A stretch of 64,000 nt of DNA, taken from positions 372,001-436,000 of the forward strand of contig NZ_BDCI01000008.1 of the NCBI RefSeq assembly GCF_001613425.1, in the 5' to 3' direction. Of the stretch, positions 51,085-59,874 are shown in pieces. Below the pieces are notes generated by a model. It was given only the letters and a program-made list of their open reading frames with translations, was not told the origin of the DNA and searched no databases. Both the position numbers and the translations under genes were made by a program. This stretch comes from Nocardia vulneris (GTDB taxonomy: Bacteria; Actinomycetota; Actinomycetes; Mycobacteriales; Mycobacteriaceae). The stretch's first letter is position 1, and every line of letters starts with the position of its first letter.

Positions 51085-54000
51085 ATGCTGAAGTTCGCTG
51101 TGCTGGGTGAGGTGCGTGCGTGGCGCGATGACCTGGAGCTCGATCTCGGGTCGAAGCAACGCAGAGCCTTGCTGGCAGCGCTGCTGCTGCGCAGTGGACG
51201 GTCGGCGACGGTGCCCGAACTCATCGACGGCGTCTGGGGCGAGCATCCGACGCCGAGCGCGATCGGCGCGCTGCGCAATCACATCCTGCATCTGCGCCGC
51301 GCGCTCGAGCCGGACCGCCCGTCCGGCGCGCCCGCGACGGTGCTCGTCGGGTTCGGCGGCGGTTACGCGTTGCGGCTCGACCCCGGCGCGGTGGACGTGG
51401 AGATGGTCGAGGATCTGCTGCTGGAGGTGCAGCAGGAGCGGGCCGGCGCAGAGCAGCCGCATTCGGTCGAGCAGGTCCGCGAACGACTCGACGCCGCGCT
51501 GCGCCTGTGGTCCGGCACGCCACTGGCCGGACTGCCCGGCCCCTACGCCGATCGCCAGCGCACCCAGCTGATCGAGCGCCGAGTCGCGTTGCTGGAGCAG
51601 CGGATCGAGCTGGACCTGCGGCTCGGCCGCTACACCGAGGTGATCGCCGAACTGACCCCGCTCTGCGCCGAGCATCCGATGCGCGAGCAGACCCGCGGCC
51701 TGCTGATGACCGCGCTGTACCACGCGGGCCGCCAGGCCGAGGCGCTCGCGGTGTACGCCGAGACCCGTAAGGCGCTCATCGACCGGCTCGGCATCGAACC
51801 CGGCCAGCAGCTGACCGAGCTGCACCAGCGCATTCTGCGCGCGGACCTGACCGCGCCACACCTCGCCACCCCGCGCAACTCGGCGACGGTGCGCCCGCAG
51901 CGGCGCGCGGTCACCCGGGTCGCGCAGCTGCCCGCCGATGTCGTGGACTTCACCGGCCGGGCCGACACGGTGCGCGCGATCAGCGAATGGCTCACCCGCG
52001 CAAACAGTTCCGCGGTGCCGGTGTGCGTGATCGGCGGTATGGGCGGCATCGGCAAGAGCGCGCTCGCGGTGCACGTGGGTCACCTGGTGCGGGACCGGTT
52101 TCCGGACGGGCAGCTGCACGTCGACCTGCACGGCTTCGCGCAGGCGCGCGGCGGCCACCCGGCCGGGCGGGCCACCCCGGCCGCCGATGCGCTCGGCGAC
52201 TTCCTGCGTGCGCTCGGCGTGCCGGAGGGCGAGATCGCGCCGACGCTGGCGGAGCGGTCCGGTCAGTTCCGCAGCTTCCTCGACGGCAAGCGGGTGCTCG
52301 TCGTGCTGGACAACGCGCACGACGTGGATCAGGTCACGCCGCTGATTCCCGGTACCCCGGGGTCGGCGGTATTGATCACGAGCCGCTCGTCCATGCCCGA
52401 ATTGCCCTGCGTCGTAGGTATTCTCGGGGTGCGGCTGGACGTGCTCGCACGCGCCGAAGCGCACACGCTGCTGGCCGGGATCGCCGGGTTGCGGCGGGTC
52501 GCCGCCGAGCCGGCCGCGGTGGACAGCGTGCTGGACGCGTGCGGCGGGCTGCCGCTGGCGGTCCGGATCGTCGGCGCGCGGCTCGCGGCCCGGCCGCAGT
52601 GGACCATCAGCAGCCTGGCCGAGCGGCTGGTCGACGAACAGCAGCGGCTCGGCACGCTGCGCAGCGGTGACCTCGCGGTCGAGGCCGCGTTCCGGCTCAG
52701 CTACGACCAGCTCGATTGCGCGCAGGCCAGGGCGTTCCGGATGCTCGCGGTGCCCGAGGTCGCGCAGATCTCGCTGGACGGCGCGGCGGCGGTCCTCGGC
52801 TCGGACCGGATGCTCGTCGAGGAACTGTGCGAGTCGCTGGTCGACCTGAATCTGATGGAGACCAGCGCGCCGGGCCGCTACACCTATCACGATCTGCCGC
52901 GCCTGTTCGCCCGCGAACTGCACCAGGCCGGCGACGAGCCGGCCGCGGACGCGTTGATCCGCCTGCTGGACTTCTACCTGGCGAGCATGAAAAACCTGAT
53001 GGTGGTGTGCAACCCGGGTACGACGCTGTCGGAGCATCTCGGCGAGACTGTCGCGCAGGGTCTTTCGTTCGTGGACACCATCGCCGCGCAGTACTGGCTC
53101 GACGCGGAGCGTCCGAACCTGATCTCGCTGTACGAGCAGGCCGCGCGGGTGGGCGGAGCGGCTCTGCCCGCCGCCGCCGATATCGCCTGGGCCACCGCGG
53201 AATTGATCGACGGCGGCCCGCACGGCCAGGAGCTGTCGCGGGCCTTGAACAAACTGCTCGATGCCGCGCTGCGGGCCGGGGACCGACGCGTCGAATGCCG
53301 GATCCGGGTGACGTTGGGCTCGATCTTCAGCTACTCGCTCGGCACGCTGCGGCAGGGCCGCGACCATCAGCGCATCGCGCTGTCGCTGGGCGGGGCCACG
53401 CCGGGCGACGTGCGGCTGGTCGCGTTCGCGGCGCAGCTGCTGGCCTCCTCGACCCGGATGGGCACCGAGACGGCGGCCTCGATCGCGCACGGCGAGCGTG
53501 CGATCCGGCTGGCGCAGCGGGTCGGCGATCCCGCGGTGGAGTGTGCCAGCCTGGTGCACATCGCCAAAACCCTTTCGGACGCAGGCGAATTCGCCGAGGC
53601 GCAGGAGCGGGCCGGTGCGGCGAAGACGCTCGCCGCGAAGATCGGCAACGCGGCGCTGGAGGCGATGGCGACCCACGAACTCGGCGTGTGCCGCAGCTTC
53701 CAGGGCGACCACGCGCAGGCCATCGAGCTGTGCACCGAGGCGGTGCGGCTGGCCCAGCTCAGCGGCGTCGAACTGCGCGAGGGCTGGGCGCTGGCGCGGC
53801 TCGCGCACGTGCACATGATGGCGGGTGAACTGGCCAAGGCCGAACCGATCGCGGAAGCGGCCGTGCGCACGCTCAATCGCGCCATCGGGCCGCTGAGCCG
53901 GGCGCGGGTGCTGGTGATGCACGGGCTGATCCTGCAGGCGCTCGGGCGAACCCATCAGGCGTACTGCGTATATCGCTCGGCGGCAGAGACTTTCGCCTCG

Positions 54001-54135
54001 ATCGAGGACGCGCACTTCACCCACGAGCGGCTCGACGGCGAGGTGGAGGCGCCGATCCTGTCGCTGCTGCGCGAACACCTGGACGAGGTGATGGCCGAAC
54101 GGGCCGAGCGGCGTACTCGCGCCACGGAGGTGTGA
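51085..54135 (+). CDS. AfsR/SARP-type transcriptional regulator with NB-ARC and TPR domains
   Basis: The 1016-residue regulator has an OmpR-like DNA-binding domain at the N-terminus ('LKFAVLGEVRAWRD' to 'GGGYALRLDPGAVDVEMVEDLL'), a BTAD domain (about residues 95-245), an NB-ARC ATPase with P-loop G-G-M-G-G-I-G-K-S at about 317-325 and 'LVVLDNAHDVDQV', then TPR-like helices to the end. AfsR-like SARPs activate antibiotic clusters. ATG 51085 follows GAGAGAGGG. Its targets may include the divergent hydrolase, but no biosynthetic cluster adjoins. Confidence 0.9.
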   Translation: MLKFAVLGEVRAWRDDLELDLGSKQRRALLAALLLRSGRSATVPELIDGVWGEHPTPSAIGALRNHILHLRRALEPDRPSGAPATVLVGFGGGYALRLDPGAVDVEMVEDLLLEVQQERAGAEQPHSVEQVRERLDAALRLWSGTPLAGLPGPYADRQRTQLIERRVALLEQRIELDLRLGRYTEVIAELTPLCAEHPMREQTRGLLMTALYHAGRQAEALAVYAETRKALIDRLGIEPGQQLTELHQRILRADLTAPHLATPRNSATVRPQRRAVTRVAQLPADVVDFTGRADTVRAISEWLTRANSSAVPVCVIGGMGGIGKSALAVHVGHLVRDRFPDGQLHVDLHGFAQARGGHPAGRATPAADALGDFLRALGVPEGEIAPTLAERSGQFRSFLDGKRVLVVLDNAHDVDQVTPLIPGTPGSAVLITSRSSMPELPCVVGILGVRLDVLARAEAHTLLAGIAGLRRVAAEPAAVDSVLDACGGLPLAVRIVGARLAARPQWTISSLAERLVDEQQRLGTLRSGDLAVEAAFRLSYDQLDCAQARAFRMLAVPEVAQISLDGAAAVLGSDRMLVEELCESLVDLNLMETSAPGRYTYHDLPRLFARELHQAGDEPAADALIRLLDFYLASMKNLMVVCNPGTTLSEHLGETVAQGLSFVDTIAAQYWLDAERPNLISLYEQAARVGGAALPAAADIAWATAELIDGGPHGQELSRALNKLLDAALRAGDRRVECRIRVTLGSIFSYSLGTLRQGRDHQRIALSLGGATPGDVRLVAFAAQLLASSTRMGTETAASIAHGERAIRLAQRVGDPAVECASLVHIAKTLSDAGEFAEAQERAGAAKTLAAKIGNAALEAMATHELGVCRSFQGDHAQAIELCTEAVRLAQLSGVELREGWALARLAHVHMMAGELAKAEPIAEAAVRTLNRAIGPLSRARVLVMHGLILQALGRTHQAYCVYRSAAETFASIEDAHFTHERLDGEVEAPILSLLREHLDEVMAERAERRTRATEV

Positions 54136-54168
54136 CGACGGCGCCACCGGCCTGGGCCACAACGCGAA

Positions 54169-54199
54169 AGCGGGAAGCCGGACGACCCGGCTTCCCGCT
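54169..54199. terminator. Bidirectional terminator between SARP gene and ppa
   Basis: Arms 54169-54181 and 54187-54199 pair perfectly over 13 bp around a 5-nt loop. It lies between two convergent genes. Confidence 0.7.
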
Positions 54200-54210
54200 C
54201 CCGCTGCGGC

Positions 54211-54702
54211 TCAGTGGCCGCCCTGGTCCTTCAACCGCTGCACCGAGGCCTCGACCTCGGCCTCGGCCTCGGCCCGGCCGACCCACTCCGAGCCCTTGAC
54301 GTACTTGCCCGGCTCCAGATCCTTGTACCGCTCGAAGAAGTGCTTGATCGCGGCCAGCTCGAACTCGGGCACATCCTTCAGGTCCTGGATGTGCTCCCAG
54401 CGCGGGTCTCCCGCGGGCACGCACAGCACCTTGTCGTCGCCGCCTGCCTCGTCGACCATCTTGTACATCGCGACCGGGCGCACCTCGATGAGGCAGCCGG
54501 GGAACACCGACTCGGGCAGCAGGACCAGCGCGTCCAGCGGGTCACCGTCCTCGCCCAGGGTGTTCTCGATGTAGCCGTAGTCGGCGGGGTAGACCATGGA
54601 GGTGTAGAGGTGCCGGTCGAGCCGGACCCGTCCGGTCTCGTGATCGACCTCGTACTTGTTCCGAGAGCCCTTGGGGATCTCGATGGTGACGTCGAACTCC
54701 AC
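54211..54702 (-). CDS. ppa: Inorganic pyrophosphatase
   Basis: The 163-residue soluble family I enzyme hydrolyses pyrophosphate to two phosphates. '[26 protein letters not shown]', '[24 protein letters not shown]' with its clustered metal-binding Asp residues, and '[16 protein letters not shown]' are conserved. GTG 54702 with GAAGGAG 5 nt before it gives the same length as the mycobacterial enzyme (162). It is divergent from dacB, as Rv3628 is from Rv3627c. Confidence 0.95.
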   Translation of the reverse strand: MEFDVTIEIPKGSRNKYEVDHETGRVRLDRHLYTSMVYPADYGYIENTLGEDGDPLDALVLLPESVFPGCLIEVRPVAMYKMVDEAGGDDKVLCVPAGDPRWEHIQDLKDVPEFELAAIKHFFERYKDLEPGKYVKGSEWVGRAEAEAEVEASVQRLKDQGGH

Positions 54703-54860
54703 GCCATCTCCTTCGGTGCATCTATGAGCATGAGCAGTCGCGACTGCCGACTCGCCAGGTTGTTCAAGGGAACGGTTGCGCAACGAGGATAGTGTGGTCG
54801 GCGGGGACATGGGTGCGGCAGGCGGCTGCTGCGGAAATCGGTCGAGGAGAGCTGCGGTCA

Positions 54861-56315
54861 GTGGTGGGTAAGAACAAAGGTGGCTTGGCCAACCGGCGGC
54901 GCCGCAATCTCTGGATCGCGTTCGGCGTCACACTCGCCGTCTTGCTCGCGGCGGGCACGGGCGTGCTGCTCACGGTCAAGCCGTGGACCGACGAATTCCG
55001 GCACGGCGGGCGCACCGTCGCGGCCCCGCCCACGCCGGTCCGGCCCTTCCCGCAGGTCGCGCCCGCCCCGTCCAACGCGCCCGCGCCGAGCCCGGCCGGT
55101 ATCGCCGCCGCGCTCGCGCCGGTGATCGGCAACCCGGATCTCGGCGCCTTCGCCGGGCAGGTGACCGACGCCGACAGCGCGACGGTGCTCTGGAGCGGCG
55201 ACCCGGGCAAGCCGATGATCCCCTCGTCCACGGCGAAGATCCTGACCACGGCCGCGGCGTTGCTCACCCTGCCGGCCGACCATCGGCTGATCACCAAGGT
55301 GGTCGCGGGTGCCGCGCCGAACGAACTGGTGCTCGTCGGCGGCGGCGATCCGACGCTGACGGCCGAGCCGGAGGGCAAGGGGTACTACCCGAACGGAGCC
55401 AAGGTCGCCGACCTGGTGTCGCAGATCAAGAACTCCGGCCGCGCGGTCGACACCATCGTGGTGGACACCTCGGCCTACACCGGGCCGGCCATGGCGAAGG
55501 GCTGGGATCCGATCGATATCGGGGACGGCTCGATCGCGCCGATGGAGTCGGTGATGATCGACGGCGGCCGGTTGCAGCCGCTCGTCGAGTACTCCCCGCG
55601 TACCCCGACGCCCGCGCTGGACGCCGGGCGCAGGCTGGCCACCGAACTCGGCCTCGATCCCGCCCGGGTGCGGATCGGTACCGCGGCGCCGGGCGCGGCC
55701 GAGGTCGCGAGCGTGCGCTCGGCCCCGCTGCGGGACCGGTTGCGCGACATGATGGTCTACTCCGACAACATCCTCGCCGAGGCGGTCGGGCGCGAGATCT
55801 CCGTCGCCACCGGCGGCGAAGCCTCGTTCAGCGGCGCGGTCGCCGCGGTGAACACTGCCCTCGGCAAGGCGGGCTTCGACCTGACCGGCCTGGAGATGCA
55901 CGACAACAGCGGACTCTCGGTCGACGACCGGATTCCGGCGCGGCTGCTGGACCGGGTCGTGGCGACCGCGGCCAAGCCCAACGCGAGCAGCGCGGTGCAG
56001 CCCGCGGGCACCATGGCCCGGCCCGAGAACGACCGGCTCGCCGCCACTTTGGCCCCGCTGCTGGACGCCCTGCCGATCGCGGGCGCGACCGGCTCGCTGA
56101 CCAGCCGCTACGTCGACCACAACCGGCAGGCCGCCGGGTTCGTCCGGGCCAAGACCGGAACTCTGTCGGTGTCCAGCGCGTTGGTCGGGTATGTGCTCGA
56201 CGCCGACGGCCGGGTGCTGACTTTCGCGCTGATGTCGAACGATCGACCGCCGGAGGTGAGCAGGCCCGCGCTCGACGCGATCGCGGGCACGCTACGCAAC
56301 TGTGGATGCTCGTGA
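54861..56315 (+). CDS. dacB: D-alanyl-D-alanine carboxypeptidase (PBP4 type)
   Basis: The 484-residue peptidase S13 enzyme trims cell-wall peptides. It has one N-terminal membrane helix (residues about 17-38) and a Pro-rich linker, then S-x-x-K as Ser123-Lys126, S-D-N at 301-303 and K-T-G at 431-433. The start is one of two consecutive GTG codons (54861 or 54864). It begins a row with the zinc protease, tilS and hpt, the same order as Rv3627c-Rv3624c. Confidence 0.93.
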   Translation: MVGKNKGGLANRRRRNLWIAFGVTLAVLLAAGTGVLLTVKPWTDEFRHGGRTVAAPPTPVRPFPQVAPAPSNAPAPSPAGIAAALAPVIGNPDLGAFAGQVTDADSATVLWSGDPGKPMIPSSTAKILTTAAALLTLPADHRLITKVVAGAAPNELVLVGGGDPTLTAEPEGKGYYPNGAKVADLVSQIKNSGRAVDTIVVDTSAYTGPAMAKGWDPIDIGDGSIAPMESVMIDGGRLQPLVEYSPRTPTPALDAGRRLATELGLDPARVRIGTAAPGAAEVASVRSAPLRDRLRDMMVYSDNILAEAVGREISVATGGEASFSGAVAAVNTALGKAGFDLTGLEMHDNSGLSVDDRIPARLLDRVVATAAKPNASSAVQPAGTMARPENDRLAATLAPLLDALPIAGATGSLTSRYVDHNRQAAGFVRAKTGTLSVSSALVGYVLDADGRVLTFALMSNDRPPEVSRPALDAIAGTLRNCGCS

Positions 56316-56327
56316 CGGGTGGTTGAC

Positions 56328-57458
56328 ATGCACGGAGAAAGTTCCGACCCGGCCGGTACCGGCGCGGCGGACGCGGTGATGCCGACCGGCGTCGCGGTCG
56401 AGCAGTCGAAGGGCCGTTCCGGCTTCTCCGGCGCGGTCGACTGGCGCCTCGCGGCGAAGACCGGCGCCGCCCTGGTGCCCGCCGGCCCGCGCACCTCCCG
56501 CTACTCGGCCGAACAGGTCGTCGCCGAACTGGCGGCGGCCTCGGTCCGGGCCGAGGGCCCGGTCCGCGAGGTGAGCCGGCTGCTCGACGATCAGCCGGTG
56601 CCCGCCGCCCGGATCGTGGACCGGCCCGGCTGGATCGCGGCCGCCGCCGACTCCATGGCCCAGCTCACCGGCAGCGACGGCACGAGCGCCGAGCGTGGGC
56701 TGTTGCAGGGCAAACCGGCCGGCGTGCAGGCGGGCGCGATGCTCGCCTTCCTGTCCACCGCGATCCTCGGCCAGTACGACCCGTTCACCGGTCCCGACGG
56801 CACCCTGCTGCTCGTCGCGCCGAACATCATGGCGGTGGAGCGGGCGCTGGGCGTCTCGCCCAGCGACTTCCGGCTCTGGGTCTGCCTGCACGAGGTGACC
56901 CACCGGGTGCAGTTCTCCTCGGCGCCCTGGCTGGCCGAGTACATGCGGACCAATGTCGAGGTGCTCGGCGAGGTCGGGGACGAGCCGCTCAACGAGATGC
57001 TGTCGCGGCTGCTCGAGGAGGTCCGCGACCGCCGTCGCGGGACCGTGCCCGACGATCCCGCCACCCGTGGCGTGGTGGGCCTGCTGCGTGCCACCCAGGC
57101 CCCGCCGCAACGCGAGGCGCTCGACCGGCTGCTCATGCTGGGCACGCTGCTGGAGGGCCACGCCGATCACGTCATGGACGCGGTCGGGCCCGCCGTGGTG
57201 CCCTCCGTCGAGCAGATCCGTTCGGCCTTCGATCAGCGCCGCAAGCGTCCCACCAACCCGATCCAGCGCATCATGCGCGCGCTGCTGGGCGTGGACGCCA
57301 AGGTCGCCCAGTACGTCCGCGGCAAGAAGTTCGTGGACGACGTTGTCGGCCGGGTCGGCATGACCGAGTTCAACACCATCTGGACCGACGCCGAAACCCT
57401 CCCGCGCACAGACGAAATCGAGACCCCCGAACGCTGGGTGGCGCGCGTCCTGGGCTGA
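56328..57458 (+). CDS. Zincin-like metallopeptidase (DUF2342, Rv3626c-like)
   Basis: The 376-residue protein has the zinc motif H-E-V-T-H at residues 188-192 and a conserved acidic 'LLEGHADHVMDAVGP' helix that probably gives the third ligand. It is sometimes annotated as an F420-biosynthesis-associated protein. It starts 13 bp after dacB; ATG 56328 is used, and GTG 56319 would add three residues. A long perfect hairpin follows 5 bp after the stop. Confidence 0.85.
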   Translation: MHGESSDPAGTGAADAVMPTGVAVEQSKGRSGFSGAVDWRLAAKTGAALVPAGPRTSRYSAEQVVAELAAASVRAEGPVREVSRLLDDQPVPAARIVDRPGWIAAAADSMAQLTGSDGTSAERGLLQGKPAGVQAGAMLAFLSTAILGQYDPFTGPDGTLLLVAPNIMAVERALGVSPSDFRLWVCLHEVTHRVQFSSAPWLAEYMRTNVEVLGEVGDEPLNEMLSRLLEEVRDRRRGTVPDDPATRGVVGLLRATQAPPQREALDRLLMLGTLLEGHADHVMDAVGPAVVPSVEQIRSAFDQRRKRPTNPIQRIMRALLGVDAKVAQYVRGKKFVDDVVGRVGMTEFNTIWTDAETLPRTDEIETPERWVARVLG

Positions 57459-57462
57459 GCCC

Positions 57463-57532
57463 CGCACCCGTTCCGTCTTCCCGCACCCGTTCTGGCATGG
57501 CACAGCGGGTGCGGGAAGACGGAACGGGTGCG
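57463..57532. repeat. Perfect 27-bp inverted repeat, locus C of the dispersed TTCCCGCACC element
   Basis: Arms 57463-57489 and 57506-57532 are perfectly complementary around a 16-nt loop (57490-57505). The arms contain TTCCCGCACCCG and its complement. It occupies nearly all of the 93 bp between the protease and tilS genes and should form a very stable hairpin in the mRNA, so it may also stop transcription before tilS. Confidence 0.9.
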
Positions 57533-57551
57533 CGAACCGTAGGGTGCGCGT

Positions 57552-58541
57552 ATGGGTGAACCGGCGGAGCCGCGGCGTCTGCCGGAGACGGCGGCGGTGC
57601 TGGCGGTGCGGCGTGCGGTGCGCGCGTGGCGTGCCGCGCACGGTGGGGCCGAGGTCGCTGTCGCGTTGTCCGGCGGGGCGGACTCGCTGGCGTTGACCGC
57701 GGCGGCGGTCGTGGAGTTGGACGCGGTGGATGCTCTCGTCATCGACCATCAATTGCAGCCCGGGTCCGATGCCGTCGCCGCGGCCGCGGCCGCGACCGCG
57801 CTGTCCCTCGGCTGCCGCTCGGCCCGAATCCTGCCCGTGGTGGTCGGCAGCACGGGCGGGCTCGAGGCGGCGGCACGGGAGGCCCGGTACACGGCGTTGG
57901 CCGCGGCTCGTGCCGGACTGCCGGTCTTGCTCGGGCACACGCTCGACGACCAGGCCGAAACCGTGTTGCTCGGCTTGGCGCGCGGGTCGGGCGGGCGGTC
58001 CATCCAGGGGATGGCCGAGTGGGCCGAACCCTGGGGACGGCCCTTGCTCGAGGTGCGACGGGAGACGACGCGGCGGCTGTGCGCCGAAGCCGGGCTGACC
58101 CCGCACGAAGACCCGCACAATTACGCGCCCGAATTCACCCGGGTGCGGCTGCGCACCGAGGTGCTGCCGCTGCTGGAGGACGTACTGGGCGGCGGCGCGG
58201 CCGAGGCGCTCGCCCGCACCGCCGCCCAGCTGCGCGCGGACGGCGCCGTGCTGGACGCGCTTGCCGGGGAGCTGCTGGACACCGCGAGTGATGGCGGCAC
58301 CCTCGTCATCGAGACCCTCGCCACTGCGCCGGCCGCGCTACGCCGCCGGGCGATCCGGGCATGGTTGCTCGAAGGTGGCGCGAAAGCCCTGACGGGCAAG
58401 CATTTACGCGCGGTGGACGAGCTGATCACGAACTGGCGCGGCCAGGGTGGGGTGGCGGTCGGAGGCGGAACCGGGGGTAGCAGGTTGGTCGCGGCGCGCG
58501 AACATGGCAGGCTGACACTGCGTCTGCGCAGCGGCCGATGA
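57552..58541 (+). CDS. tilS: tRNA(Ile)-lysidine synthetase
   Basis: The 329-residue PP-loop ATPase adds lysine to C34 of tRNA-Ile(CAT). The PP-loop S-G-G-A-D-S lies at residues 40-45, followed by 'VIDHQLQPGSD', 'GHTLDDQAETVLLGLARGSG' and 'EDPHNYAPEFTRVRLR'. It is the short actinobacterial form without the long C-terminal domain. It ends 51 bp before hpt. Confidence 0.93.
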   Translation: MGEPAEPRRLPETAAVLAVRRAVRAWRAAHGGAEVAVALSGGADSLALTAAAVVELDAVDALVIDHQLQPGSDAVAAAAAATALSLGCRSARILPVVVGSTGGLEAAAREARYTALAAARAGLPVLLGHTLDDQAETVLLGLARGSGGRSIQGMAEWAEPWGRPLLEVRRETTRRLCAEAGLTPHEDPHNYAPEFTRVRLRTEVLPLLEDVLGGGAAEALARTAAQLRADGAVLDALAGELLDTASDGGTLVIETLATAPAALRRRAIRAWLLEGGAKALTGKHLRAVDELITNWRGQGGVAVGGGTGGSRLVAAREHGRLTLRLRSGR

Positions 58542-58592
58542 CACATAATGGGTCGGCCGTCCGGGAGCGAAAACCAGAAGGGAACAGCTGAC

Positions 58593-59144
58593 GTGTACGG
58601 GGACGACATCGCGTCGGTGCTGATCACCGAGGAAGAGATCGCCACCAAGACCAAGGAGCTGGCCGAGCTCATCGCCAAACGCTATCCCCCCGGCGCGCCC
58701 GAGGGCGATCTGCTGCTGGTGGGCGTGCTCAAGGGCGCGATCTTCTTCATGACCGACCTGGCCAAGGCGCTGCCGATTCCGACCCAGATGGAGTTCATGG
58801 CCGTCTCGTCGTACGGCTCGTCCACCTCGTCGTCCGGTGTCGTGCGCATCATGAAAGACCTGGACAAGGACATCGCGGGCCGCAATGTGCTGATCGTCGA
58901 GGACATCATCGACTCGGGCCTGACGCTGTCCTGGCTCAAGCGCAACCTCTCCACCCGCAACCCGGCCTCGCTCGAGGTGGTCACGCTGTTACGCAAGCCG
59001 GACGCGTTACGCACGCACGTGGACGTCGCGCATGTCGGCTTCGACATTCCGAACGAGTTCGTCGTCGGTTACGGCCTCGACTACGCCGAGCGCTACCGCG
59101 ACCTGCCCTACATCGGCACCCTCGATCCCAAGGTCTACTCCTGA
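58593..59144 (+). CDS. hpt: Hypoxanthine-guanine phosphoribosyltransferase
   Basis: The 183-residue purine salvage enzyme has the PRPP motif '[14 protein letters not shown]', the flexible-loop region '[13 protein letters not shown]' and '[27 protein letters not shown]'. GTG 58593 follows AAGGGA. It lies directly after tilS as in M. tuberculosis, where ftsH would follow further on; here a cyclase and kinase-like genes are inserted on the other strand. Confidence 0.94.
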   Translation: MYGDDIASVLITEEEIATKTKELAELIAKRYPPGAPEGDLLLVGVLKGAIFFMTDLAKALPIPTQMEFMAVSSYGSSTSSSGVVRIMKDLDKDIAGRNVLIVEDIIDSGLTLSWLKRNLSTRNPASLEVVTLLRKPDALRTHVDVAHVGFDIPNEFVVGYGLDYAERYRDLPYIGTLDPKVYS

Positions 59145-59154
59145 CCCGAGCCCG

Positions 59155-59874
59155 TCAGGTGCTCGGCAGTATCCCGAAAATCGTTGCGGGAGAGCCGGAG
59201 CCGTCGCGGTAGAGCGGTGCGCCGACCAGGATCCACGCCCCGGTCGCCGGTAGGGCGGCGAGGTTGGCCAGGCATTCCAGGCTGATCCGGTGCTCGCGGT
59301 ACAGCAGTTTCGAGACCGCGTAGGTGTGGTCGGTGCCGAGGTCGGGCCCGAACGTATCGATACCGAGCGCGCCGCGCCGGCCCAGCCGCCCGGTGCGCAG
59401 CAGCCATTCCATCGTTTCCAGCGCGAAACCCGGTTGGTGTTCGGCGGATTCGGCGGTGCCGAGGAATTCCGGGGTGCCCCACTTGGCATCCCAGCCGGTC
59501 CACGCGACGACGGCGGCGCCGTTCGGAATCCGGCCGTGCCGCGCTTCCCACTGCTTCAGATCCGCGACCGAGATCGCGTAGTCCCGGTCGCGGGCGCAGC
59601 GGTCGCGCACGTCGATCTTCACCGCGGGCAGCAGCAGGTCGTCCAGTTCCAATCGATCGGCGCCCAGACCGTCGGGATGGAAATGGATCGGTGCGCCCCA
59701 ATGGGTTCCGGTGTGTTCACCCTGCTGGATGTAGCGCAGGTAGTAGCCGTCGTTGGCGACCGTGGCCACGATATCGGTGCGGAACTCCGGATCGTCCGGA
59801 TACAGCGGCGTCGTGGCCGGATCGTGCACATGCGACAGGCTCACCAGCCGCCCGAGCGGCCGCGGCGAGGTCAT
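59155..59874 (-). CDS. Cyclase-family protein (kynurenine-formamidase-like)
   Basis: The 239-residue protein resembles the metal-dependent cyclase/arylformamidase family. The signature HxGTHxDxPxHF appears as H54-T-G-T-H58-W-G-A-P-I-H64-F, with the conserved Asp changed to Gly, so metal binding may be altered. ATG 59874 overlaps the stop of the upstream kinase-like gene (ATGA), so it is probably the last gene of that three-gene unit. Confidence 0.82.
   Translation of the reverse strand: MTSPRPLGRLVSLSHVHDPATTPLYPDDPEFRTDIVATVANDGYYLRYIQQGEHTGTHWGAPIHFHPDGLGADRLELDDLLLPAVKIDVRDRCARDRDYAISVADLKQWEARHGRIPNGAAVVAWTGWDAKWGTPEFLGTAESAEHQPGFALETMEWLLRTGRLGRRGALGIDTFGPDLGTDHTYAVSKLLYREHRISLECLANLAALPATGAWILVGAPLYRDGSGSPATIFGILPST

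Noticed and set aside
51040..54162. A 1040-codon open frame antisense to the SARP gene
   Set aside because: The plus-strand regulator has recognisable domains throughout; the antisense frame has none.
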